A stretch of 6,435 nt of DNA from Actinomycetes bacterium (GTDB lineage Bacteria; Actinomycetota; CALGFH01). Location: assembly GCA_030146615.1 (NCBI GenBank), contig JASLBL010000441.1, forward strand, positions 1-6,435. The letters run 5' to 3'. Positions 1-5,078 of this stretch are shown piece by piece. The notes under the pieces were generated by a model that was given only the letters and a program-made list of their open reading frames with translations, was not told where the DNA came from and made no database searches. Made by a program: the position numbers and the translations under genes. How positions within the stretch are numbered: position 1 is the stretch's first letter; every line of letters starts with the position of its first letter.

Positions 1-218
1 GACAGAACCAGCGCCCCGACCCCGCCCGCGGCCAGGAACGAGCGGCGGCTCAGGGCCCGCTCGACCACCGCGGTGAAGGTCTCGTTGTCCGACCGGTTGG
101 GGACCTCGTGGAAGCACTGGTTGCCGCAGGCCCAGCGGCAGCTCTTGTGGTTTCGCCGGCCCACCTGAAGCAGCGGCAGCTCGACCCGGCGGGAGGGAGG
201 ATCGGGGTAGCTCGCCAT
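1..218 (-). CDS. PhoX-family (DUF839) phosphatase, N-terminus only
   Basis: This is the first 72 codons of a minus-strand gene that runs off the left edge. The ATG is preceded 5 bases upstream by a perfect GGAGGT. Residues 57-62 are SRRSFL followed by AAGGVGALVL, a twin-arginine (Tat) signal with its hydrophobic core, so the product should be exported folded. The Tat motif is preceded by an unusually long 56-residue n-region containing C27-x3-C31-x3-C35 and the string GNQCFHEVPN..SDN. The pattern CGN.C..VPN.SDN followed by SRR is what I recognise from actinobacterial PhoX / DUF839 proteins, which are secreted calcium-dependent alkaline phosphatases that release phosphate from organic esters. 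The catalytic beta-propeller lies outside the window, so enzyme identity rests on this N-terminal signature alone. The gene diverges from the dehydrogenase at 324. Confidence 0.75.
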   Translation of the reverse strand, partial: MASYPDPPSRRVELPLLQVGRRNHKSCRWACGNQCFHEVPNRSDNETFTAVVERALSRRSFLAAGGVGALVL

Positions 219-223
219 TGCGC

Positions 224-229
224 ACCTCC
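224..229 (-). promoter_or_regulatory. Ribosome binding site of the PhoX-like gene
   Basis: On the minus strand this reads GGAGGT, a perfect anti-Shine-Dalgarno match 5 bases before the ATG at 218. It fixes the start of a gene otherwise visible only as an edge fragment. Confidence 0.75.
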
Positions 230-296
230 GATTTGCGACGGAATGCCAGAGAAACAGGCCCGGGCCAGGTTGTCCAGACCGAGATCGGATACGGTG

Positions 297-311
297 CCCC
301 TCGGCGAGGGG
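297..311 (+). promoter_or_regulatory. Hairpin touching the dehydrogenase ribosome binding site
   Basis: CCCCTC (297-302) and GAGGGG (306-311) pair perfectly around a 3-base loop. The 3' arm shares bases 310-311 with the GGAGGAG ribosome binding site at 310-316. In the mRNA the stem could partly occlude ribosome loading. In DNA of this base composition short GC stems are common, so a regulatory role is only a possibility. Confidence 0.3.
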
Positions 312-316
312 AGGAG
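310..316 (+). promoter_or_regulatory. Ribosome binding site selecting the GTG start of the dehydrogenase
   Basis: GGAGGAG lies 7 bases before the GTG at 324. It decides in favour of this GTG over the upstream in-frame ATG at 243, which has no such site. The resulting N-terminus starts directly at the first strand of the Rossmann fold, as in the family. Confidence 0.75.
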
Positions 317-323
317 CGGGCAA

Positions 324-1088
324 GTGGACATCACGGGCAGCGCGGTGCTGGTCACCGGGGGCGGGTCGGGGCTGGGGGCGGCCACCGCCCGGATGGTGGT
401 GGAGGAGGGCGGGTCGGTGGTGGTGGCCGACGTCGACCGTGACCGCGGCGAGCGGGTCGCGGACGAGCTGGGGGAGCTGGCCCGGTTCGTGGCCACCGAC
501 GTCACCGACGAGGCCAGCGTGCGGGCCGCCGTCGTCGCGGCCGCCGAGGACGGCCGGCTGCGGGCGGCCGTCAGCTGCGCCGGAATCGCCCCGGCCGAGC
601 GGGTCCTGGGCCGCCAGGGGCCGCACTCGCTGGAGCGGTTCGTGACCACGATCCAGGTCAACCTGGTCGGCACCTTCAACCTGACCCGGCTGGCCGCCGA
701 GGCCATGGCCGGCAACGAGCCCCTGGACGACGGCGAGCGGGGCGTGATCGTCAACACCGCCTCGGTGGCCGCCTTCGACGGCCAGATCGGCCAGGCCGCC
801 TACTCCGCCTCCAAGGCCGGCGTGGCCGGCATGACCCTGCCCGTCGCCCGCGAGCTGGCCCGCGTCGGCATCCGCGTTCTAGCCGTCGCCCCCGGGATCT
901 TCGACACCCCCATGCTGGCCGCCATGCCCGACCAGGTCCGCGCCTCCCTCGGCGCCCAGGTCCCGTTCCCCTCCCGCCTCGGCCGGCCCGAGGAGTACGC
1001 CGCCCTGGTCCGCCACATCCTCGAGAACCGGATGCTGAACGGCGAGACCATCCGCCTCGACGGCGCCATCCGCATGGCCCCCAAGTAG
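324..1088 (+). CDS. Short-chain dehydrogenase, 3-hydroxyacyl-CoA dehydrogenase type 2 (HSD10-like)
   Basis: A 254-residue NAD-dependent short-chain dehydrogenase/reductase, the normal length for the classical family. The Rossmann glycine motif TGGGSGLG is at residues 11-18. D36 at the end of the second strand favours NAD(H) over NADP(H). D59 contacts adenine, SCAG (84-87) replaces the usual NNAG, and the catalytic tetrad is N113, S147, Y160 and K164 (YSASK). The C-terminal half, with ASVAAFDGQIGQAAYSASK, APGIFDTPM, QVPFPSRLGRPEEYA and LNGETIRLDGAIRM, is diagnostic of the HSD10 / 3-hydroxyacyl-CoA dehydrogenase type 2 group. That group oxidises 3-hydroxyacyl-CoA and 2-methyl-3-hydroxybutyryl-CoA in fatty acid and isoleucine breakdown. 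The exact substrate here is inferred. The enzyme should be cytosolic and tetrameric. It stands alone on the plus strand and converges on the minus-strand cluster. Confidence 0.93.
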   Translation: MDITGSAVLVTGGGSGLGAATARMVVEEGGSVVVADVDRDRGERVADELGELARFVATDVTDEASVRAAVVAAAEDGRLRAAVSCAGIAPAERVLGRQGPHSLERFVTTIQVNLVGTFNLTRLAAEAMAGNEPLDDGERGVIVNTASVAAFDGQIGQAAYSASKAGVAGMTLPVARELARVGIRVLAVAPGIFDTPMLAAMPDQVRASLGAQVPFPSRLGRPEEYAALVRHILENRMLNGETIRLDGAIRMAPK

Positions 1089-1094
1089 GGGGCC
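1076..1094 (+). terminator. Terminator-like hairpin on the dehydrogenase stop codon
   Basis: GGCCCCC (1076-1082) and GGGGGCC (1088-1094) form a perfect 7-bp all-GC stem around the loop AAGTA, which contains most of the TAG stop. There is no T-run after it, so it is not a canonical intrinsic terminator. Tail-less GC hairpins of this kind are often proposed as terminators in actinomycetes. It sits at a convergent junction where a stop signal would be useful. Confidence 0.4.
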
Positions 1095-1238
1095 CCTTGG
1101 CGAGCACGGCGATCTCGTCGGCGACGCCTTGCCGGCGCCGTTGCGGCCCAGCAGGGCGACGGTCGGGTCGACGCCGTGCAGGACGGTACTGCCGCCGTAG
1201 CCGGCCCGGAGACCGGCCACCTCCAGCAGGACGGTCAC
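1093..1238 (-). pseudogene. livF: Remnant of livF, branched-chain amino acid ABC transporter ATPase
   Basis: The minus strand from the GTG at 1238 reads VTVLLEVAGLRAGYGG, then STVLHGVDPTV and ALLGRNGAGK. This is the N-terminus of a LivF ATPase through its Walker A motif (bases 1148-1128). Three lesions are visible. About six residues normally found between the second strand and ALLGRNGAGK (the x-GEVV stretch) are missing in frame. The Thr after the Walker Lys is replaced. Immediately after the Lys the sequence jumps, in another frame, to VADEIAVLAKG (bases 1125-1093), which matches the late ATPase segment after the H-loop. Roughly 150 central residues, including the signature, Walker B and H-loop, are therefore gone, and the remnant ends at the dehydrogenase stop. 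The GGAGG ribosome binding site before the GTG survives. A protein would be non-functional; the intact family is a peripheral membrane ATPase driving amino acid uptake. Confidence 0.75.
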
Positions 1239-1314
1239 GGGGATCCCTCCAGGAACAGGTCCTCGAGGGCGGCGTCGCCCAGGTAGGCCGGCTGGCCCCG
1301 CCCGAGCGCGAGAG
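1235..1314 (-). pseudogene. livG: Probable C-terminal tail of livG, 5' part lost
   Basis: Upstream of the livF remnant and overlapping its start codon (GTGA), an open frame ends in AYLGD (1288-1274), then AALEDLFLEGSP and a stop at 1235. AYLG close to the C-terminus is typical of LivG/LivF ATPases, and livG directly before livF with a 4-base overlap is the usual operon order, so I read this as the last 20 or so residues of livG. Upstream coding ends abruptly at the hydrolase stop (1315), where the frame has no family resemblance. The assignment to livG is weaker than that of livF because so little is left. Confidence 0.45.
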
Positions 1315-2229
1315 CTAAGCCCTCCCGGCCCTTGGTTGCGCCGCACCGCGCCCGGACGCCGCGGTCGCCGGCCCGGTGACGAACCCGGCGACCTCGGCGA
1401 CCACCGCCGGGTCGCGGAGGATCCGGTAGTGGCCGAGGCCGGTGGTGGAGACCAGCCGGGCCTCCGGCCACGACCCGGCGATGGCCGCGCTGTCCGACCA
1501 GGCGGTCTCGGCGTCGTGGCGGTCGTGGACCAGCAGCAGGGGCGGGGTCGCGACTCGGCGGCCCATGGCCGGCACGTCAAAGGCCGACAGCGACATCCCG
1601 ACCCGCCGCTCGAGCCGTGGCACCAGGCGCTCCCGGGTCCGCTCCCCGAAGCCGAGGCGGGCGGCGAAGACGCGGGTGTAGGGGAGCGGGTCGGCCATGG
1701 GGGCGATGAAGGCCAGGCGCCCGGCCTCGAGGCCGTGGTCGAGGGCGTAGGCGGCCGCGGTGGCCCCCAGCGAGTGGGCGACCACCGCGGAGGCCGGGCC
1801 GTGGGCCGCCACCGCCGCGGCCAGGGCGCCGGCCAGGTCCATGATGGTGCTGCGACCCGGCCCCTCGGGGCCGGGGTCGGAGGCGCCGTGGCTGGGCGCG
1901 TCGAAGGCCACGACCCGGAAGCCGGCGCCGGTCAGCGGCTCCACGAACCCGTCCAGCTGCTCCTTCCACCCGCCCCAGCCGTGCAGCAGGTAGACGGTCT
2001 CGGCCGACGGGTCGCCCCAGACCTCGCCGGCGACCGTTCCGCCGTCGACCTGGACCTGGAACGGGCGGCCGGGCTCGACCAGCCGGTCGCGGCGGCCGCG
2101 GGGGCTGGGGACGCGGAACCAGAGGGCCTCGGCCCAGCGGGCCCCGGCGGCGGGGGCGACCTGCTCCAGCAGGCTGAACGACCGAACGATCGTGCTTTTC
2201 TGGATGGCGGCGAGGCGGCTGGCGGGCAT
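1315..2229 (-). CDS. Alpha/beta-fold hydrolase
   Basis: A 304-residue cytosolic alpha/beta hydrolase without signal peptide or membrane helices. The oxyanion-hole motif HGWGG is at 83-87, FDAPSHGAS at 109-117 follows the next strand, and the nucleophile elbow is AHSLG (151-155) with S153, where the first Gly of G-x-S-x-G is Ala. The acid is most likely D239 in HDRHD (235-239; D236 is the alternative), and the catalytic base is H267 in GLGHYRIL. An N-terminal extension of about 75 residues before the core and a short disordered tail after 284 complete the protein. The ATG is preceded by GAGGAG, which overlaps the stop of the TetR gene; the gap is 9 bases, so the two are co-transcribed. The hydrolase is probably a target of that repressor. 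The substrate (ester, lactone, amide or other) cannot be told from sequence. Confidence 0.88.
   Translation of the reverse strand: MPASRLAAIQKSTIVRSFSLLEQVAPAAGARWAEALWFRVPSPRGRRDRLVEPGRPFQVQVDGGTVAGEVWGDPSAETVYLLHGWGGWKEQLDGFVEPLTGAGFRVVAFDAPSHGASDPGPEGPGRSTIMDLAGALAAAVAAHGPASAVVAHSLGATAAAYALDHGLEAGRLAFIAPMADPLPYTRVFAARLGFGERTRERLVPRLERRVGMSLSAFDVPAMGRRVATPPLLLVHDRHDAETAWSDSAAIAGSWPEARLVSTTGLGHYRILRDPAVVAEVAGFVTGPATAASGRGAAQPRAGRA
2183..2199 (+). promoter_or_regulatory. Intragenic near-copy of the TetR operator/-10 stretch
   Basis: CGAACGATCGTGCTTTT on the plus strand matches 16 of 17 bases of CGAACGTTCGTGCTTTT found on the minus strand at 2860-2844 in the TetR promoter. It lies about 30 bases inside the hydrolase gene, in opposite orientation. 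The single mismatch falls in the centre of the palindrome. It could be a second, weaker operator for the same repressor. It codes for part of QKSTIVRS in the hydrolase, so coincidence is not fully excluded. Confidence 0.4.
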
Positions 2230-2238
2230 GGGGTCTCC

Positions 2239-2835
2239 TCAGGAAGCGGGGCTGCGGGCGGCGAGCAGCAACCCTTCGAAGGCGCGGGTCGCCCGATCGG
2301 CGGCGTCCGGGTCGCCGAGCAGCCGGCTGGCGTGGTGGTAGGCGAGCATCGTCCCGTGCAGGTCGTAGGCGAACTGCTGGGGGTCGGCGTCGGGGCGGAA
2401 GTGGCCTTCGGCGATGCCGGTCCGGAACACCTGGGCGATGGTGTCCATCCAGTCGCGCTGGTCCTGGGCCAGGCGGTCCCGCACCGGGCCCGGCTGGGCG
2501 TCGAACTCGGCGCTGGCCACCACGAACAGGCAGCCGCCGGGCAGGGCGTCGGCGTCCCAGGCGAGCCAGCGCCGGAACAGCTCGCGCACCCTCGGCTCGC
2601 CGCGGGGGGCGGTCAGGGCCGGCCGGACCACCAGGTCGACGAAGCGCGCCCGGGTGTGGTCGAGCAGCTGGAGCTGGAGCGACTCCTTGGACTGGAAATG
2701 GGCGAACAGCCCGCTCTTGGAGAGCTGGGTCGAGGCGGCCAGCGACCCGATGGTCAGCCCGCCCAGCCCGACCCGGCTGGCCACCCGGGCGGCCTCGTCG
2801 AGCACCGCCTGCCTGGTCTCGGTTCCCTTGCCCAT
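2239..2835 (-). CDS. TetR/AcrR-family transcriptional repressor
   Basis: A 198-residue regulator of normal TetR length. The N-terminus GKGTETRQAVLDEAARVASRVG is the usual first helix. The helix-turn-helix spans about residues 27-50 (LTIGSLAASTQLSKSGLFAHF, then QSKESL). The rest is an all-helical ligand-binding and dimerisation domain containing GGCLF and EFDAQPGPVRDRL; its ligand is unknown. I start at the ATG at 2835 and not further upstream because the family begins here and because upstream in-frame sequence is occupied by the promoter and operator. There is no properly spaced ribosome binding site (GAGG is only 2 bases from the ATG), and the predicted transcript start is at the ATG, so translation may be leaderless. 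The repressor probably represses its own operon with the hydrolase, releasing it when a ligand binds. Confidence 0.92.
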   Translation of the reverse strand: MGKGTETRQAVLDEAARVASRVGLGGLTIGSLAASTQLSKSGLFAHFQSKESLQLQLLDHTRARFVDLVVRPALTAPRGEPRVRELFRRWLAWDADALPGGCLFVVASAEFDAQPGPVRDRLAQDQRDWMDTIAQVFRTGIAEGHFRPDADPQQFAYDLHGTMLAYHHASRLLGDPDAADRATRAFEGLLLAARSPAS

Positions 2836-2841
2836 GGCCTC

Positions 2842-2870
2842 ATAAAAGCACGAACGTTCGTCTACATCAA
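2842..2870 (-). promoter_or_regulatory. Promoter of the TetR-hydrolase operon
   Basis: On the minus strand TTGATG (2870-2865) and TTTTAT (2847-2842) are separated by exactly 17 bases. The -35 matches 4 of 6 and the -10 matches 4 of 6 of the sigma-70 consensus, in an AT-rich patch that stands out in this GC-rich DNA. The -35 overlaps the TGA stop of the cyclase gene (2869-2867). Transcription would begin about 7 bases after the -10, on or next to the TetR ATG at 2835. Confidence 0.65.
2850..2861. promoter_or_regulatory. TetR operator, perfect palindrome between -35 and -10
   Basis: ACGAACGTTCGT is a perfect 12-bp inverted repeat occupying most of the 17-base spacer of the promoter upstream of the TetR gene. 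A bound dimer would block RNA polymerase, the standard TetR-family autorepression layout. Binding by this particular repressor is inferred from position. Confidence 0.7.
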
Positions 2871-5077
2871 GAGGAGCCGGGCTGGGGGGACGCTGGCGGC
2901 TCCGAGGGGGCGGCACCGTCGGGGGCGGCCTCGGCGGCGGAGCGGGAACGGGACCAGGTGGTGGGGTCGTCCTTCAGTCCTTCGAGGACCCAGCAGGCGA
3001 CGGGGTCGCGCTTGCCCTTGACCTCGATGGGGTCGAGGGGGCGGGCGATGGCCACGTCCTTGACGGCCTCGTGGGTGGCGTCGCCGAGGACGACCTGGCC
3101 GGCCTCGGCGACCTCCTGCTCGAGGCGGGCGGCCAGGTTGACGGTGTCGCCGATGGCGGTGAAGTTGCGGAACTCGTCGCTGCCGATGTTGCCGACCAGG
3201 GCGGGACCGGTGTTGACCCCGACCCGGAACCGGGGCCAGTCGGTCTCGCGCTCGGCCACCGCCTCGATCGCCGCCTGCATCCCGAGGGCCGCCCGGGCCG
3301 CCCGCAGGGCGTGGTCAGGCTGGCGGGCCGGGGCGTTGAACAGCGCCATGACGGCGTCGCCGACGAACTGGACGACCGTGCCCCCGTTGGCCAGCAGCAC
3401 CGGCACGGCCCGGCCGAAGTACTGGTTGAGCATGGCCACCACCCGGTCCGGGGTCGTCCGTTCCGAGAACGGGGTGAACCCCCGCAGGTCGGCGAAGAGC
3501 ACCGTCACCTCGGCCACCTCCCCGCCAAGGGCGGCCTGGGTCGGGTCGGCCAGCAGGGCGGTGGCCACGTCGGGCGACATGTACTGGCGGAACAGCCCGT
3601 CGAGCTGGCGGTACAGCCGGGCGTTCTCCAGCTCGATGGACAGCTGGCTGGCCAGGGCCCGCAGCAGCCAGCGGTCACGGTCGGCGAAGCCGCCCTCGGA
3701 CCGGCGCACGTCCAGCACCCCGGCCGGGCGGTCCTTGACGGTCAGCGGCAGGACCAGCCGGCCCCCCGCCCCCTCGGCCTCCTCGACCGGCTCCAGCGAC
3801 TTCAGCGATGCCCCCGCCGGGTCGCCGTCGTCGCCGGCCGGCTGGTCGCCGTCGCCGTCCTGCTCGGGCCAGTCGCTGGCCCGCATCGACGCCGGGAAGA
3901 CCAGCCGCTCGCCCTCGACCAGCCCGACCCGCAGCACATCCGGGCGCAGCGCCTGGCCGGTCAGCTCGACCCCACGCTCCAGCAGCTGGCGCTCGTCCAC
4001 GATCACCCGGGCCTCGGCCCCCACCGCCACCAGGGCCCGCAGGCGCTCGATCTGCTCGCGCTCGGCCACCAGGGCCTCGGCCGCCTGCTCCAGGACCTGG
4101 GCCTGGCCCTCGGTCAGGTCGAAGCGGTCGGCCAGGTCGGCCACCACCCGCCCGACCGGCCGGGCACCGTTCCCCTGGGGCGCCTGCATGGCCTCGACCA
4201 GCGCCTCCAGGGCCTCGGCGTGCTCACGGCGGATCTGCTCGATCGTCTCCTGGAGGTAGATGCCGTGGAACAGGCTCGACCAGGAGCCCTCGCGCGCGTA
4301 CTGCACGTGGGCGCTGTAGTAGACGAAGGCGAAGGCGAACGCCATCAGCAGGTGCCACTCCCACCAGGAGACGTGCCAGCTGCGGGCCAGGGCGACCGCG
4401 ATCATGGCCTCGGCGAGCAGGGCGAAGGCGGTGAGGACGGCGATCAGGATCACCGACGGCCGGCGCCGGTGGAGCCGGAAGTAGCGGGCCGAGGCCAGCA
4501 CGTACAGGGCGACCCCGGCCACGGCCATGGCGGTCAGCGGGCCCCGGCTGGCCTCCTCGGCCAGCGGGCGGTCCAGCGGCGGCAGCCCGAGCAGCGAGAC
4601 GACCGCCCAGGCGCCCAGCAGCGCGAACAGCCCGCCCCGGAGCAGCACCTGGCGGCGCAGGACGGCCTGGGCCCGCTCGGGGGTCAGGTCGAGCGAGGAG
4701 ATGGCGGCGAACACGGCCGCCAGCAGCAGCCCGACCGGGGTGGCGATCGCGAACCCGGCGTTGCGCCCGGTGAGCAGCACCTGCGGCGTGGCCAGGGCGT
4801 GCAGCAGCAGGAACCCGGCGCTGGACAGGAAGACCAGCGAGACCAGGAACAGGCGGGCGTCGGCCCGGCGGCGGGCCACCTCGCTCATCCGCACCCCGAG
4901 GGCCACGTTGACCGCGGCCACGCCCACCACCAGCCCGAAGTGGATGCCGTGGTGCTCGAGGGTGACGTCGAAGTGGGGCTGGGCCAGCAGCAGCCACAGC
5001 CCGAGCAGGGGAAGGATCAGGTGGAAGGCCCAGACGACGACGCGCAGGGTCGCCCGCCTGGGTACCGCCGCCGTCAT
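2867..5077 (-). CDS. Membrane-bound class III adenylate/guanylate cyclase with GAF domain
   Basis: A 736-residue nucleotide cyclase making cyclic AMP or GMP from the triphosphate. Eight hydrophobic helices lie at about 13-32, 45-63, 75-96, 107-128, 147-165, 181-199, 209-231 and 240-258. Arg-rich loops at 63-75, 132-146 and 200-206 place both ends in the cytosol. A helical linker (275-350), a GAF-like domain (about 350-490, with an acidic Asp/Gly-rich insert at 402-438) and a class III catalytic domain (about 515-700) follow, then a Pro/Ala/Ser tail. Metal ligands are D530 (LFADLRGFT) and D574 (GDAVMALF); transition-state residues are N647 and R651 (VNLAAR). The purine-selecting position that is Lys in canonical adenylyl cyclases is Q570, paired with T640. 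Cyclases of this class work as homodimers. The ATG follows the stop of the receptor gene by one base and lacks a strong ribosome binding site, so translation is probably coupled. The stop lies inside the next promoter. Confidence 0.93.
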   Translation of the reverse strand: MTAAVPRRATLRVVVWAFHLILPLLGLWLLLAQPHFDVTLEHHGIHFGLVVGVAAVNVALGVRMSEVARRRADARLFLVSLVFLSSAGFLLLHALATPQVLLTGRNAGFAIATPVGLLLAAVFAAISSLDLTPERAQAVLRRQVLLRGGLFALLGAWAVVSLLGLPPLDRPLAEEASRGPLTAMAVAGVALYVLASARYFRLHRRRPSVILIAVLTAFALLAEAMIAVALARSWHVSWWEWHLLMAFAFAFVYYSAHVQYAREGSWSSLFHGIYLQETIEQIRREHAEALEALVEAMQAPQGNGARPVGRVVADLADRFDLTEGQAQVLEQAAEALVAEREQIERLRALVAVGAEARVIVDERQLLERGVELTGQALRPDVLRVGLVEGERLVFPASMRASDWPEQDGDGDQPAGDDGDPAGASLKSLEPVEEAEGAGGRLVLPLTVKDRPAGVLDVRRSEGGFADRDRWLLRALASQLSIELENARLYRQLDGLFRQYMSPDVATALLADPTQAALGGEVAEVTVLFADLRGFTPFSERTTPDRVVAMLNQYFGRAVPVLLANGGTVVQFVGDAVMALFNAPARQPDHALRAARAALGMQAAIEAVAERETDWPRFRVGVNTGPALVGNIGSDEFRNFTAIGDTVNLAARLEQEVAEAGQVVLGDATHEAVKDVAIARPLDPIEVKGKRDPVACWVLEGLKDDPTTWSRSRSAAEAAPDGAAPSEPPASPQPGSS

Positions 5078-5078
5078 G

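Larger units (their letters stand above)
219..323. other. Divergent intergenic region between the PhoX-like gene and the dehydrogenase
   Basis: About 105 bases separate two divergent start codons, so promoters for both genes must lie here or within the neighbouring coding ends. I could not find a convincing -35/-10 pair in either direction. Visible structure is a short inverted repeat CCGA-GA-TCGG around 279-288 and a perfect 6-bp hairpin at 297-311 just upstream of the dehydrogenase start. An in-frame ATG at 243 exists on the plus strand but has no ribosome binding site and would add 27 residues without resemblance to the family. Confidence 0.5.

Noticed and set aside
266..295. Possible promoter for the dehydrogenase (TTGTCC ... 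TACGGT)
   Set aside because: The spacing is only 14 bases and the -10 matches weakly, so I do not call it.
108..323. Upstream extension of the dehydrogenase frame to an ATG at 108 or 243
   Set aside because: It would overlap the PhoX-like gene or lack a ribosome binding site, and the family begins at the GTG at 324, which has GGAGGAG in front.
1336..3021. Long plus-strand open frame of about 560 codons opposite the hydrolase and TetR genes
   Set aside because: Its translation is Gly/Arg/Pro/Ala-rich without motifs. It is the antisense shadow expected in GC-rich DNA over two well-supported minus-strand genes.
3824..3860. EF-hand calcium loop in the cyclase (DGDGD at residues 407-411)
   Set aside because: Position 12 of the loop is not Glu/Asp in register and flanking helices are absent; it is better described as an acidic disordered insert.
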